Positions 43,431-50,635 of a stretch of 64,000 nt of DNA are shown piece after piece. How positions within the stretch are numbered: position 1 is the first letter of the stretch; every line of letters starts with the position of its first letter. The notes beneath the pieces were generated by a model. That model did no database searches, was not told the origin of the DNA, and saw only the letters and a program-made list of their open reading frames with translations. A program made the translations under genes and the position numbers. Source of the DNA: Amycolatopsis rifamycinica (GTDB lineage Bacteria > Actinomycetota > Actinomycetes > Mycobacteriales > Pseudonocardiaceae); assembly GCF_000695625.1 (NCBI RefSeq), contig NZ_JMQI01000011.1, forward strand, positions 248,001 to 312,000, in the 5' to 3' direction.

Positions 43431-45026
43431 TCAGGCCGCGAGTCCAGTTGCCGAAGTTTCTGGAGGTCTCTCCGCTGCCAGTAGCGCCCGGTCGTACTCG
43501 GCCTTCCACGTGATCCGCTCCGCGATGGCGCGCATGATCAGGTGCGGCCGAGGCGGGACCTGCGGGTCTCCGGGCTCGACCTTGCGCCAGACCTGCTGTG
43601 CCCGGTCGGCTTCCGGCTTCTCGATTCCGACCGCAGCGAGCGCCTGGAGCACGAAGGCCCGCCGGTCGGCTTTGTGGTCGACGAGCGTCTTGCCCGACCA
43701 CTTCCGGGAGACCAGGACACGACGGCCGGGCAGCCCGAGCGTGGTCCGGCGGTGGGCCCGGCCCTTGCAGTGCCCCGGCGTGGTCTTGCCCGTGACGCCC
43801 TTGGGCTGAATCCCGTAAAGCAGCCAGACCGCACAGCGCGGCGAACACGGCGTGACCGACAACTCGGCATGCAACCGGTCGTGGTGATCGGCCTGGGCCG
43901 CGCTGTCCGCCTCGACCACCTCACCGGTCGACTTCGTGAGGTACTTGGTCAGGTAGCCAATGTGACGGCCGGCCTCCTCAGTGCCGCCGAGGACGCCCTT
44001 CGAGTGCACCTGCCGTCCGAACGTTACGACGTGCGCCGGGACCTCGACCGCCTCCACCGCGTCGTCCCACCTAATCAGCGGCTCGCGCGTCTTCGGGTCG
44101 ACAAAGCCGGTATCCGGGCCGCCCCAGACCGGGAACCGGTCGACGTAAACGATCTCGTCATGCGCCGGCCACCAGACCTGGTGATAGGTCGCTTCGGTGA
44201 CCTGCCGGATCACGTCGTGCGGCACCGAACCCCGGATCGCGGTATGCAGATGGGGAGCGGCCCGACGCTGCGGCTCGACCGTGGCGAAGTACTGCGCGTC
44301 CCAGCCGACAACCCGGCGCAGGTTCTGCCACCACCGATCCACCAGCGCCGAGAAATGCACCGCATCCCGAGCCGCCCGCCGGTAGTCATATCGACTCGGG
44401 TCGACCGGCGAGCCGTCACCACGGACCGGCCCGTAGGTGTCGCAGGTCAGCGTCACGAACATCGACGGCCGGAACCTCCCCGCGAACTCCCGCCCGACCG
44501 TCGTCTTCGCGACCTTCCGGCGAGGCAGGTTCGGCGCATCCTGCCGCCGCTTGGTCGACCGCTTCACTGCCCGTTTGGTCGGCGGGTCGAGGGCGGGCAG
44601 CCGGCCCCGCATTCCGAGTTGCCGAAGTTCCGCGTCGACCCCGGCGATCTCCTCCCGCAGTTCTTCGGCTTCGGCCGGGTCGTGCTCGACCACCTCCTGA
44701 TACGCCGCTACCAGGTCAGCGCGGTAAGTCAGCAGCTCCTTGTGGTCCTCCGAGGGCGGCTCGGCGGTGAGGGTGGGCTCTTCGGTCAGGTGCCAGCCCT
44801 CGCGACACTGGGCCTGCCGAAGCGCCTTTGCCTTCCGAGCGCACGGCAGGCACACCGACTCGACGGTAGATCCGCACGGGACCGGGACGTAACGGAGTTC
44901 GCCGGTCGTGGTGTCGCCAACCTCCATCGTGAACGGGCGAACGCAGACACCGTGCTTCTCCGCCGTCGCCCGGATCACGTCAGCAGCCAGCGGCGCCCGC
45001 ATCCGTTCAGCGCGTGTCTCGGTCAT
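43431..45026 (-). CDS. Replication initiator, RepSA-like
   Basis: 531 residues from ATG 45026, which overlaps the stop of the upstream gene. The N-terminal part has a zinc-type Cys set (VPCGSTVESVCLPCARKAKALRQAQCREGWH). The central part has FVTLTCDTYGPV and YDYRRAARDAVHFSALVDRWWQNLRRVVG, then VEPQRRAAPHLHTAIRGS with the His-x-His of HUH-type rolling-circle initiators. GRHIGYLTKYLTKS follows, with the Tyr residues that could nick DNA. These are the features of AICE RepSA proteins. It would nick the element's double-strand origin and drive replication of the excised circle. Confidence 0.85.
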   Translation of the reverse strand: MTETRAERMRAPLAADVIRATAEKHGVCVRPFTMEVGDTTTGELRYVPVPCGSTVESVCLPCARKAKALRQAQCREGWHLTEEPTLTAEPPSEDHKELLTYRADLVAAYQEVVEHDPAEAEELREEIAGVDAELRQLGMRGRLPALDPPTKRAVKRSTKRRQDAPNLPRRKVAKTTVGREFAGRFRPSMFVTLTCDTYGPVRGDGSPVDPSRYDYRRAARDAVHFSALVDRWWQNLRRVVGWDAQYFATVEPQRRAAPHLHTAIRGSVPHDVIRQVTEATYHQVWWPAHDEIVYVDRFPVWGGPDTGFVDPKTREPLIRWDDAVEAVEVPAHVVTFGRQVHSKGVLGGTEEAGRHIGYLTKYLTKSTGEVVEADSAAQADHHDRLHAELSVTPCSPRCAVWLLYGIQPKGVTGKTTPGHCKGRAHRRTTLGLPGRRVLVSRKWSGKTLVDHKADRRAFVLQALAAVGIEKPEADRAQQVWRKVEPGDPQVPPRPHLIMRAIAERITWKAEYDRALLAAERPPETSATGLAA

Positions 45027-45412
45027 CAAGCCGCCACCTCCCCCGGCGTCGACCAGCCACGCAGCGGGTAAACCGGCATGTCCTGCTTCGCTCCAGCCGG
45101 GAGGTCGGGGAACGTGCTCGGCTCGAACCGGACCACGCCGAACACCAGGACCGGAATACCGCACGGCGTTCGGCCAGTAATCGACAGGTGCACCCACCTT
45201 CCGTCGACGAGCCGCCACAGCCGAGCCGAGACGTCCTCGAGCGTCTGGCTCCACACCAGCAACGCCCGCGACACCTCCGGCAGGCCGTCGACGTCGAGCT
45301 GGACCGTGATCGGGCTGGACCAGACGTTGACATCCACCGACGCGGCCGGCGGCAGCTGGTGGGAGTCGAGGTGATCGCGGATGGCGTCGAGGAAGATCAT
45401 GAGCTGGTTCAC
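45026..45412 (-). CDS. Hypothetical AICE protein, 128 residues
   Basis: GTG 45412 overlaps the transfer-ATPase stop (GTGA), and its own stop overlaps the initiator start, so it is locked into the operon. No family is recognised. The sequence is soluble and beta-rich: VDVNVWSSPITVQLDVDGLPEV, LVWSQTLEDVSARLWRLVDGRWVHLSITG and PVLVFGVVRFEPSTFP. Genes of this size between tra and rep are usual in AICEs. A role in replication or transfer is an inference from position only. Confidence 0.75.
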   Translation of the reverse strand: MNQLMIFLDAIRDHLDSHQLPPAASVDVNVWSSPITVQLDVDGLPEVSRALLVWSQTLEDVSARLWRLVDGRWVHLSITGRTPCGIPVLVFGVVRFEPSTFPDLPAGAKQDMPVYPLRGWSTPGEVAA

Positions 45413-46962
45413 GCGGCCACCTCCTCGCCGCCGTGTCGCAGATCCGCGACACCCCCGTTGGTCACGTACGCCTCCAGCGCCTTGACCGTGGAGTCGGAGA
45501 CCCATCCGGCGCGGATGCGCAGGGGTTCGCGGATGCCTTCGCCCCACACGTAGCCCACGCCCGCCTCCGAGTCACCGATCCGGTTCGCCCACGCCCCCCG
45601 CTCGTACGCGCCGTCACCGAGGACCATCCCGACGTGCGTCTTCGAGGTCACGCGAAGGCACACGCGACGCGTGAACAGCTCTCTAACCGGCACGGTGTCC
45701 TTGGTGGGCTCCTGGACGTAGCCACGGACCGAGATGCCCAGCGCCCGCCCCTGTGTCGTGAGCAGGGCAACGCGCTCCACAATGGCCTCACGGGTCTTGC
45801 GGTCGGTGTACTTGGTCAGCGCGCCGATCTCGTCGAACTCCAGCAACTCCAACGGGTACTCCGTCGACACCGGAATCGTCCGCAGCCGCCCGGCGAACGC
45901 GCGCTTGCGGGATTCCATCTCCTCCACCAGGCCATCAAGCAGCCCGACCGCGTCCTTCCCACCGACCGCATACCGGGCGAAGATGCCGCGCCCGTAGGCC
46001 AGTTCCATGCCCTTCGGGTCGATGCCGGACATGCGCACCACCCCAGCCCGGATCACCGGAGCAGCCGCCACCAGCGGGCACCACATCACCGAGTTCTTGC
46101 CCGCACCCGACGCACCGGCGGTCAGGCAGTGCGCACCGGACCCGAGCAGCGGCACTCGCCAGTCACGCCCGTACTCGGTCCGCCCGGCCCAGACGTTGCG
46201 CAGGTCCACGCTGGTCCGGTCGACGGTCTCCGGGACCTGCGGACCAGCCACGCCGCCGCTGAGCAGGTCACGGCGCTGGAAGTCGATCGACACGACGTTA
46301 GGGGCCAGCTCGCGGACCTGACAGCGAGCGACCTTCCGCGCGACCGCCAGAGCCCGGGCGGCCTCGTCGAAGTCCTCCGGCTTCTGCCCGGCCACCAGCT
46401 CCACCCGCACCTCATCCCACGACGCACCCGACCGGACGCCGAGCACCTTGGGCATCCGGGTGCCGGAGCGGGTCGAGGTCGAGCGGGACAGTGCTCGTCG
46501 ACGGCCGACGAGGTTCACGTTCACCACCACCGGCAGCGCCTCATCCCGCACCGACAGACCGCACGCGTGCAGCCACTCCGGCAGCTTCCGCCCGTAAACC
46601 GCCCACCGCGCCCACCACGAGCGCAGGAACCGCCAGCACCACTGATCGAACGAGACCGCGTCGAACACCCACCACATCGCCAAGATGACCGCGACGCTGC
46701 CCAAGGTGACCGCCAGCGACAGCCAGCCGACCAGCGCGCACCAGGCGTAGACCGCGACGACGGCGAGGCTGGTCCGCCAGCGCGTCACAACCTGCGCGAG
46801 CATCCACACGACCGCCTTGCACAGCCACCACAGCGCCACGAACACCACGGCCGCCGCAGCCAAAGCTTCCAGAATCGAGGCCAGGGCACGGCCGATCTTG
46901 TGCAGCACCCACACACCGAGCCCCAGCCCAGCCAGGGCCACTACCGCGAAGCCGGGAGACAT
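45409..46962 (-). CDS. FtsK/SpoIIIE-type DNA translocase (Tra) for conjugative transfer
   Basis: 517 residues from ATG 46962; the longer frame covers the zinc-ribbon gene and is rejected. Three or four N-terminal transmembrane segments (about 1-110; AVVALAGLGLGVWVLHKIG, VVFVALWWLCKAVVWML, VVAVYAWCALVGWLSLAV) precede the motor. Walker A reads CLTAGASGAGKNSVMWC, with Asn after the invariant Lys where Ser/Thr or Gly is usual; Walker B is LELLEFDEIGALT. AICE elements move double-stranded DNA between hyphae with one such septal-type pump. Its start shares TGATG with the upstream zinc-ribbon gene. Confidence 0.9.
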   Translation of the reverse strand: MSPGFAVVALAGLGLGVWVLHKIGRALASILEALAAAAVVFVALWWLCKAVVWMLAQVVTRWRTSLAVVAVYAWCALVGWLSLAVTLGSVAVILAMWWVFDAVSFDQWCWRFLRSWWARWAVYGRKLPEWLHACGLSVRDEALPVVVNVNLVGRRRALSRSTSTRSGTRMPKVLGVRSGASWDEVRVELVAGQKPEDFDEAARALAVARKVARCQVRELAPNVVSIDFQRRDLLSGGVAGPQVPETVDRTSVDLRNVWAGRTEYGRDWRVPLLGSGAHCLTAGASGAGKNSVMWCPLVAAAPVIRAGVVRMSGIDPKGMELAYGRGIFARYAVGGKDAVGLLDGLVEEMESRKRAFAGRLRTIPVSTEYPLELLEFDEIGALTKYTDRKTREAIVERVALLTTQGRALGISVRGYVQEPTKDTVPVRELFTRRVCLRVTSKTHVGMVLGDGAYERGAWANRIGDSEAGVGYVWGEGIREPLRIRAGWVSDSTVKALEAYVTNGGVADLRHGGEEVAA

Positions 46963-47126
46963 CACCGACCACCCCGCTTCACGTCGAGGTCCAACGGCAG
47001 CATCCCCAAGCACGGGGCACACTGGGTCTCGCCGGGCAGGAGTTTGGCGAATCGTTTGCAGGAGGCGCAGCGCGTTCGGGTGACCCCCGTTGACGCTCGC
47101 CGGTTGTCGTCGTTTAGCGTTGTCAT
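46962..47126 (-). CDS. Small zinc-ribbon-like protein, 54 residues
   Basis: ATG 47126 to a TGA sharing a base with the Tra start. It opens MTTLNDDNRRASTGVTRTRC and has two Cys pairs, RCASCKRF and QCAPCLGM, 13 residues apart, which would bind one zinc. It ends with a basic KRGGR tail. It is the first gene of the tra-rep-xis-int operon. Small zinc-finger proteins in this position are frequent in AICEs; a DNA-binding or mRNA-coupling role is a guess. Confidence 0.72.
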   Translation of the reverse strand: MTTLNDDNRRASTGVTRTRCASCKRFAKLLPGETQCAPCLGMLPLDLDVKRGGR

Positions 47127-47237
47127 TGTTCACTTCCGCTGGTTGTGGACAGCGCAGGAGCGGCAAGGTTGGTAGCCAGGCACCGCTTCTGCGCCTTAAC
47201 GGATCACACACACCCAAATCAGGACGCGCTTCACCGC

Positions 47238-47255
47238 CGCACGTAATAACGTGCG
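47238..47255. promoter_or_regulatory. Inverted repeat upstream of the transfer operon
   Basis: CGCACGT-AATA-ACGTGCG, perfect seven-base arms, 112 bases before the zinc-ribbon start and 42 bases from the end of the next leftward gene. It is followed on the plus strand by GTTTT. It may be the repressor site of the tra operon or a hairpin ending the upstream transcript. The 170-base gap holds no gene. Confidence 0.45.
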
Positions 47256-47296
47256 TTTTCGCTGATACTGTCGACTTTTCGGTCGTCTACATGCGA

Positions 47297-47548
47297 CTAA
47301 TCAGCAGGCGTCCCTTCCGCCTGAAGGTTCGCCGAGATCTCACCCGCCTTCCGCTCCTCGTATCCAGCCCAGTACAACGCCTCGTGGTGATGACCCCGGT
47401 CGACGTCCGCGACCGCCTTGTACAGCCGCGCGTTGCCGAGACGGAACGCCAGCCACACCGACGGGTTCGCATCCTTCGGCGGCCGGCGGTCCATCACGAC
47501 CTCGTGCGCCTCGCGCAGCGTCCTTGGATCACCCTTGCGCACGATCAC
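47297..47548 (-). CDS. Small AICE protein, AMED_5909-like
   Basis: 83 residues from GTG 47548, overlapping the upstream gene by 20 bases. TLREAHEVVMDRRPPKDANPSVWLAFRLGN and VADVDRGHHHEALYWAGYEERKAGEISA resemble a small family found in Amycolatopsis mediterranei and relatives and annotated as AMED_5909-like; this is from memory and not checked. The HHHEALYWAG stretch with three His may bind metal. No function is known. It is the last gene of a five- or six-gene leftward cluster of small proteins. Confidence 0.65.
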   Translation of the reverse strand: MIVRKGDPRTLREAHEVVMDRRPPKDANPSVWLAFRLGNARLYKAVADVDRGHHHEALYWAGYEERKAGEISANLQAEGTPAD

Positions 47549-47795
47549 GCCTCCCCGCGCGGGCTTCCAGCAACGCCGCCAGGTCCTCGGCGTGGTCGCG
47601 GAGCCGGCGAAGGAACACCGCGCATCCCGTCCACGCGGCCTGGTCCTCCGGCGGCACCAGCGTCACCACGCACAGCCCACCCGTCAGCACCAGAACCGGC
47701 GGATGCGACGCGCCCGTCCCGGTCTCCTCCACCGTCACCTCGGTACCCGCGCCCACCGTCCAGCGCAGCCCCAGCCCGTCCCACGTTGCCGTCAT
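47529..47795 (-). CDS. Hypothetical protein, 88 residues
   Basis: ATG 47795 to 47529. The protein has a natural-looking composition, TATWDGLGLRWTVGAGTEVTVEE, PPVLVLTGGLCVVTLVPPEDQ and a C-terminal helix FLRRLRDHAEDLAALLEARA. The frame 47545-48045 covers the same DNA but becomes a Gly/Asp/Arg-rich string here, so this frame is preferred as coding. No family recognised. It shares 20 bases with the next gene. Confidence 0.6.
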   Translation of the reverse strand: MTATWDGLGLRWTVGAGTEVTVEETGTGASHPPVLVLTGGLCVVTLVPPEDQAAWTGCAVFLRRLRDHAEDLAALLEARAGRRDRAQG

Positions 47796-48045
47796 GCGAT
47801 TCCCACTCCCGGGCCAGGTCGGCGAACCCCTCGGCCGCCGACTCCAACGCCGCCACACACCACCACGGCAACCCACGCACCTGCGCCAGCTCGTGCCACG
47901 CCCGCGACACCCGCCGCGCAGCATTCGCCGTGTTGGTTGCCGCGATCGGCGACAGCACCGCACGGCCGTGCTCCCACGCGGCCATGTAGTCCCGATACGC
48001 CTGCTCCCACGCCTCGACCCGCTCGCGGAAGCCCATCCCTGTCAC
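47545..48045 (-). CDS. Hypothetical AICE protein; C-terminal half probably overprinted or frameshifted
   Basis: GTG 48045 overlaps the stop of the upstream gene by four bases. The first ~85 residues look real: GFRERVEAWEQAYRDYMAAWEHGRAVL and VSRAWHELAQVRGLPWWCVAALESAAEGFADLAREWES. After that the frame turns low-complexity while the +1-shifted frame starts a better protein at 47795. Either the true gene ends near there through a frameshift or the two genes overlap by about 250 bases. The start is well supported, the end less so. No known family. Confidence 0.5.
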   Translation of the reverse strand: MTGMGFRERVEAWEQAYRDYMAAWEHGRAVLSPIAATNTANAARRVSRAWHELAQVRGLPWWCVAALESAAEGFADLAREWESHDGNVGRAGAALDGGRGYRGDGGGDRDGRVASAGSGADGWAVRGDAGAAGGPGRVDGMRGVPSPAPRPRRGPGGVAGSPRGEA

Positions 48046-48488
48046 GCCGCCTTCGCCGTCTCACTGGTCCCACCGGACCGAGACGCCTTGCTCGCGGCCT
48101 GCTTGAAGCCGGTCGCGCGGAACACGTAGGACTGGTACTTGAACTCGCCCTGCCCGGCCACACGCGGTTCCGCCGTCAGGCCGTCCAGCTCGATCGGCCG
48201 CATCCCGGGCAACGCCTCCGACGTCGTCGGCACGGGCTGCACATCCGCCAGAAGCGTGATCTCGAACGAGGCCCGCTTCGCGCGGGTCTCGGCCGGGTCG
48301 GTGACCATCACCTTCCACTGCCGCTTACCCGTGATCTCGTCGACCCGCTGCCGCACCGGACGATTGGCAGCCCGGTCCTCACGCGACTGGTACTCGTTGT
48401 CCGGCGACACCTCGCCCACCATCACCAAGCCCTGCGGAAACGCGTCATCGAAGTCGATCCCGAACCGGTGTCCTCTGTCGATAGCCAT
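48042..48488 (-). CDS. Hypothetical AICE protein, 148 residues
   Basis: ATG 48488. It is a soluble protein with GLVMVGEVSPDNEYQSREDRAANRP, DEITGKRQWKVMVTDPAETRAKRASFEITLLADVQPVP and FKYQSYVFRATGFKQAASKASRS. The strand-rich body and lysine-rich tail recall conserved proteins next to AICE transfer genes, but no named family is certain. Its stop overlaps the start of the next gene by GTGA. Function unknown. Confidence 0.72.
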   Translation of the reverse strand: MAIDRGHRFGIDFDDAFPQGLVMVGEVSPDNEYQSREDRAANRPVRQRVDEITGKRQWKVMVTDPAETRAKRASFEITLLADVQPVPTTSEALPGMRPIELDGLTAEPRVAGQGEFKYQSYVFRATGFKQAASKASRSGGTSETAKAA

Positions 48489-48510
48489 GCTGAATCCCTT
48501 GTGTCGTCCG

Positions 48511-48735
48511 TTAGTTGGTTACTTCGGGCGGTTCTCCGCCTCGTGCCGCTGCGGCGTCCAGTGCCGCGCTCACCTCGTCCAGTTCCCTCCGCAGTACGGC
48601 GATAGCGTTGGAGTCCACGAGCAGGACCACCGGGAACGCCTTGCCGAACCGGACTTCCGCGCGGTTTGCGTACGTCAGTGCCCGGACACGAATCGGCAGA
48701 TCAGCCGTGACGTGGATCTGAACCGTGTCGCGCAT
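48511..48735 (-). CDS. Small hypothetical protein, 74 residues
   Basis: ATG 48735, 22 bases upstream of the next gene. The sequence VQIHVTADLPIRVRALTYANRAEVRFGKAFPVVLLVDSNAIAVLRRELDEVSAALDAAAA gives a strand-strand-strand-helix pattern with a coiled-coil-like C-terminus. No family recognised. A short frame with a strong ribosome site precedes it by 12 bases, so the two may be coupled. Confidence 0.6.
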   Translation of the reverse strand: MRDTVQIHVTADLPIRVRALTYANRAEVRFGKAFPVVLLVDSNAIAVLRRELDEVSAALDAAAARGGEPPEVTN

Positions 48736-48747
48736 GCCACGCCGCGC

Positions 48748-48819
48748 CTACGCCGCACGTCGGCGAGGTACCGCCCGCTTGTCCAAGCCAGCCGGCCGGA
48801 CGGCGGTTGGAATGATCAC
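48748..48819 (-). CDS. Candidate leader peptide, 23 residues
   Basis: GTG 48819 with an excellent ribosome site, GAGGAGGTAGGC, immediately upstream; the frame ends 12 bases before the next start. The peptide is basic and short: (M)IIPTAVRPAGLDKRAVPRRR and two Ala. It is too short for a fold. It may serve for translational coupling of the first accessory gene. Without the ribosome site it would not be called. Confidence 0.4.
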   Translation of the reverse strand: MIIPTAVRPAGLDKRAVPRRRAA

Positions 48820-48917
48820 GCCTACCTCCTCGGTGTCCTGGTCACCGGGCCTGCCCCGGCAACCTGACACCCAGACTCCGCCAAAAGGCGGGACGTGATC
48901 ACCACGTGGCAGGACAT

Positions 48918-48964
48918 CTTGGGACGTCCCTGGTACCGTCGAAGACGTCCCTACACGTCCCAAG
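48918..48964. promoter_or_regulatory. Operator cluster in the divergent AICE promoter
   Basis: ACGTCCC occurs three times, at 48924, 48945 and 48955, and CTTGGGACGT (48918-48927) pairs with ACGTCCCAAG (48955-48964) as a perfect 10-bp inverted repeat. GGGACGTCCC at 48921-48930 is itself a palindrome. The cluster ends nine bases before the XRE-type regulator gene and faces the leftward accessory genes, so autoregulation by that protein is likely. Confidence 0.65.
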
Positions 48965-48972
48965 GGGTGCCG

Positions 48973-49716
48973 ATGCCGAACGAACGCCTGCGTGACGCGC
49001 TACTGCGCAACGGCCTGACGCTGGAGCAGGTCGCCAAGGCCGTCGGCGTCGATCAGAAGACCGTCGAGCGCTGGATTACCAAGAACCGGACGCCCTACCC
49101 CAAGCACCGGCACAAGATCGCCGCCATGGCGCGCGAGTCAGAGACCTACCTGTGGCCAGACTCCGTGGCCCCGGAGCGCAAGGCCGAGACGGCCGCTGCC
49201 GAGCTTGTGCAGGTCTTCCCGCACCGCAACGCCGTCCCCGTCGAGCTGTGGGACCGGCTGATCAAGGACGCATCGGAGACCGTCGAGATCCTGGTACATG
49301 CGGCGTTGTTCCTGGTGGAACGCCCGCGGTTCATTAAGGACCTGACAGCCAAGGCAGCGGCCGGTGCGAAGATCCGGCTCACGTTCGGAGATCCCGAGGG
49401 AGACAGCGTCGCGCTGCGCGGTGAGGAAGAGCAGTTGGGCGACGGGACGCTCGCGGCGCGCATCCGCAACGCGCTGGCGTTCTACCGTCCGCTAATCGGC
49501 GTCGACGGAGTCGAGATGCGGTTCCACAACACGACGCTTTACAACTCGATTTTCCGGTTCGACGACGAGATGATCATCAACACGCACGTGTACGGGTTCC
49601 AGGGAGCCCACGCTCCATCCCTCCACCTGCGGCGACTTTCCGCCGGAGACCTCTTCGAGACCTACTCGGAGAGCTTCGAGTCAGTCTGGAAGCTTGCCAA
49701 GCCAGCCACCTTCTAG
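48973..49716 (+). CDS. XRE-type regulator with DUF5919/PLD-like C-terminal domain
   Basis: 247 residues from ATG 48973. The N-terminal HTH (about 1-55) reads LRDALLRNGLTLEQVAKAVGVDQKTVERWITKNRTPYPKHRHKIA. The rest, LWDRLIKDASETVEILVHAALFLVERPRFIKDL, GAKIRLTFGDPEGDSVALRG and GVEMRFHNTTLYNSIFRFDDEMIINTHVYGFQGAHAPSLHL, looks like DUF5919, a domain with a phospholipase-D-like fold seen in AICE regulators. Conserved HKD catalytic motifs are not visible. It probably senses a ligand and controls the element through the ACGTCCC cluster. A Nudix gene follows after nine bases. Confidence 0.85.
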   Translation: MPNERLRDALLRNGLTLEQVAKAVGVDQKTVERWITKNRTPYPKHRHKIAAMARESETYLWPDSVAPERKAETAAAELVQVFPHRNAVPVELWDRLIKDASETVEILVHAALFLVERPRFIKDLTAKAAAGAKIRLTFGDPEGDSVALRGEEEQLGDGTLAARIRNALAFYRPLIGVDGVEMRFHNTTLYNSIFRFDDEMIINTHVYGFQGAHAPSLHLRRLSAGDLFETYSESFESVWKLAKPATF

Positions 49717-49725
49717 GGAGGCAGC

Positions 49726-50196
49726 ATGACCCGAGTCGACTACTACAACGACCCGAACGCGCCCAAAGCCAACAGCATCGCGGTAGCGGTCTCAGCGTTC
49801 ATCCAAGACGACGAAGGCCGGATCTTGATGATCCGGCGCACGGACAACGACCTATACTCGATCCCGGGTGGACAGCTGGAGCTGGGCGAGACCCTAGCCG
49901 AGGCCGCAGTCCGAGAGGTCCGGGAAGAAACCGGCATCGAGTGTGCGGTCACTGACGTGATCGGCTTGTACTCAGACCCCAAGCACGTCATCGCATACGA
50001 CGATGGCGAAGTCCGCCAGGAATTTTCCATCTGCTTTCGAGCTAATCCATCTGGAGGCCATCTGCGTACGAGTACAGAGAGCAAGGAAGTCCTTTGGCTT
50101 CCCGCATCGAAGCGCTTCGAGGTTCAAATTCATCCGTCTATTATCAGGAGAATAGAAGATGGTCTCAGTGAAGAACGCCGAGTAATTTGGACCTAG
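49726..50196 (+). CDS. Nudix hydrolase
   Basis: 156 residues; GGGAGGCAGC precedes ATG 49726. The Nudix box is complete, GGQLELGETLAEAAVREVREETGI, with the metal-binding REVREE glutamates. NSIAVAVSAFIQDDEGRILMIRRTDND precedes it. The enzyme cleaves a nucleoside diphosphate linked to another group. In pSAM2 a Nudix protein (Pif) blocks redundant transfer, so a similar role is possible. Because the nearby cargo includes a TIR and macro-domain pair that would use ADP-ribose-like signals, signal hydrolysis is another option. The last bases overlap the convergent HIT gene. Confidence 0.9.
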   Translation: MTRVDYYNDPNAPKANSIAVAVSAFIQDDEGRILMIRRTDNDLYSIPGGQLELGETLAEAAVREVREETGIECAVTDVIGLYSDPKHVIAYDDGEVRQEFSICFRANPSGGHLRTSTESKEVLWLPASKRFEVQIHPSIIRRIEDGLSEERRVIWT

Positions 50197-50633
50197 TCAA
50201 TACTGAAGAAATCTAGCAGTACCTCTTTTATCTTCTCAGTATCGGCTACCGAAAGTTCGCGTACTTCACCTCTTCGCGTCCCGCCACCATCTAGAGCGCC
50301 AGCTACATGGAAATGCACATGAGGCACCTTTTGATCTGCCAGCAAGCCGTTGTTTTGCCAGATCGAGATCGCAGTCGAGTTCGAAGATTCAACAATCGCC
50401 TTTGCCACCTGTCGGACGGCTACCATTAGACGCGCGCTTTCCTCGTCAGTCAGGGCCAAGACAGTTTCCTTGTGCGCAGTGGGTATCACCAAAACGTGCG
50501 ACTTGCCCCTCTGCTCCCGCGTAACAAGAATGGCGACTCTTTCATCTCTCCAGAGTATTGAGTACTCTCGCTCGCCGGACAGATATTGACAGAATGGACA
50601 AGGGTCCCATACGGGAACATCGATATTAGTCAC
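50193..50633 (-). CDS. HIT-family nucleotide hydrolase, linked to Thoeris-like genes
   Basis: 146 residues from ATG 50633, two bases after the ThsA-like stop, so it is the third gene of the ThsB-ThsA-HIT operon. It has the Zn-type N-terminal PCPFCQYLSGEREYSILWRDE, GKSHVLVIPTAHKETVLALTDEE and the catalytic HIT triad as PHVHFHVAGALDGGG. HIT proteins hydrolyse phosphoramidates and dinucleotides with a covalent His-nucleotide intermediate. Codons are AT-richer than the rest of the element. Its pairing with the TIR/macro genes suggests a role in making, tuning or removing the nucleotide signal. This is inference. Confidence 0.85.
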   Translation of the reverse strand: MTNIDVPVWDPCPFCQYLSGEREYSILWRDERVAILVTREQRGKSHVLVIPTAHKETVLALTDEESARLMVAVRQVAKAIVESSNSTAISIWQNNGLLADQKVPHVHFHVAGALDGGGTRRGEVRELSVADTEKIKEVLLDFFSID

Positions 50634-50635
50634 GG

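Noticed and set aside
47238..47255. CRISPR-like repeat
   Set aside because: A single inverted repeat with no further copies or spacing pattern.
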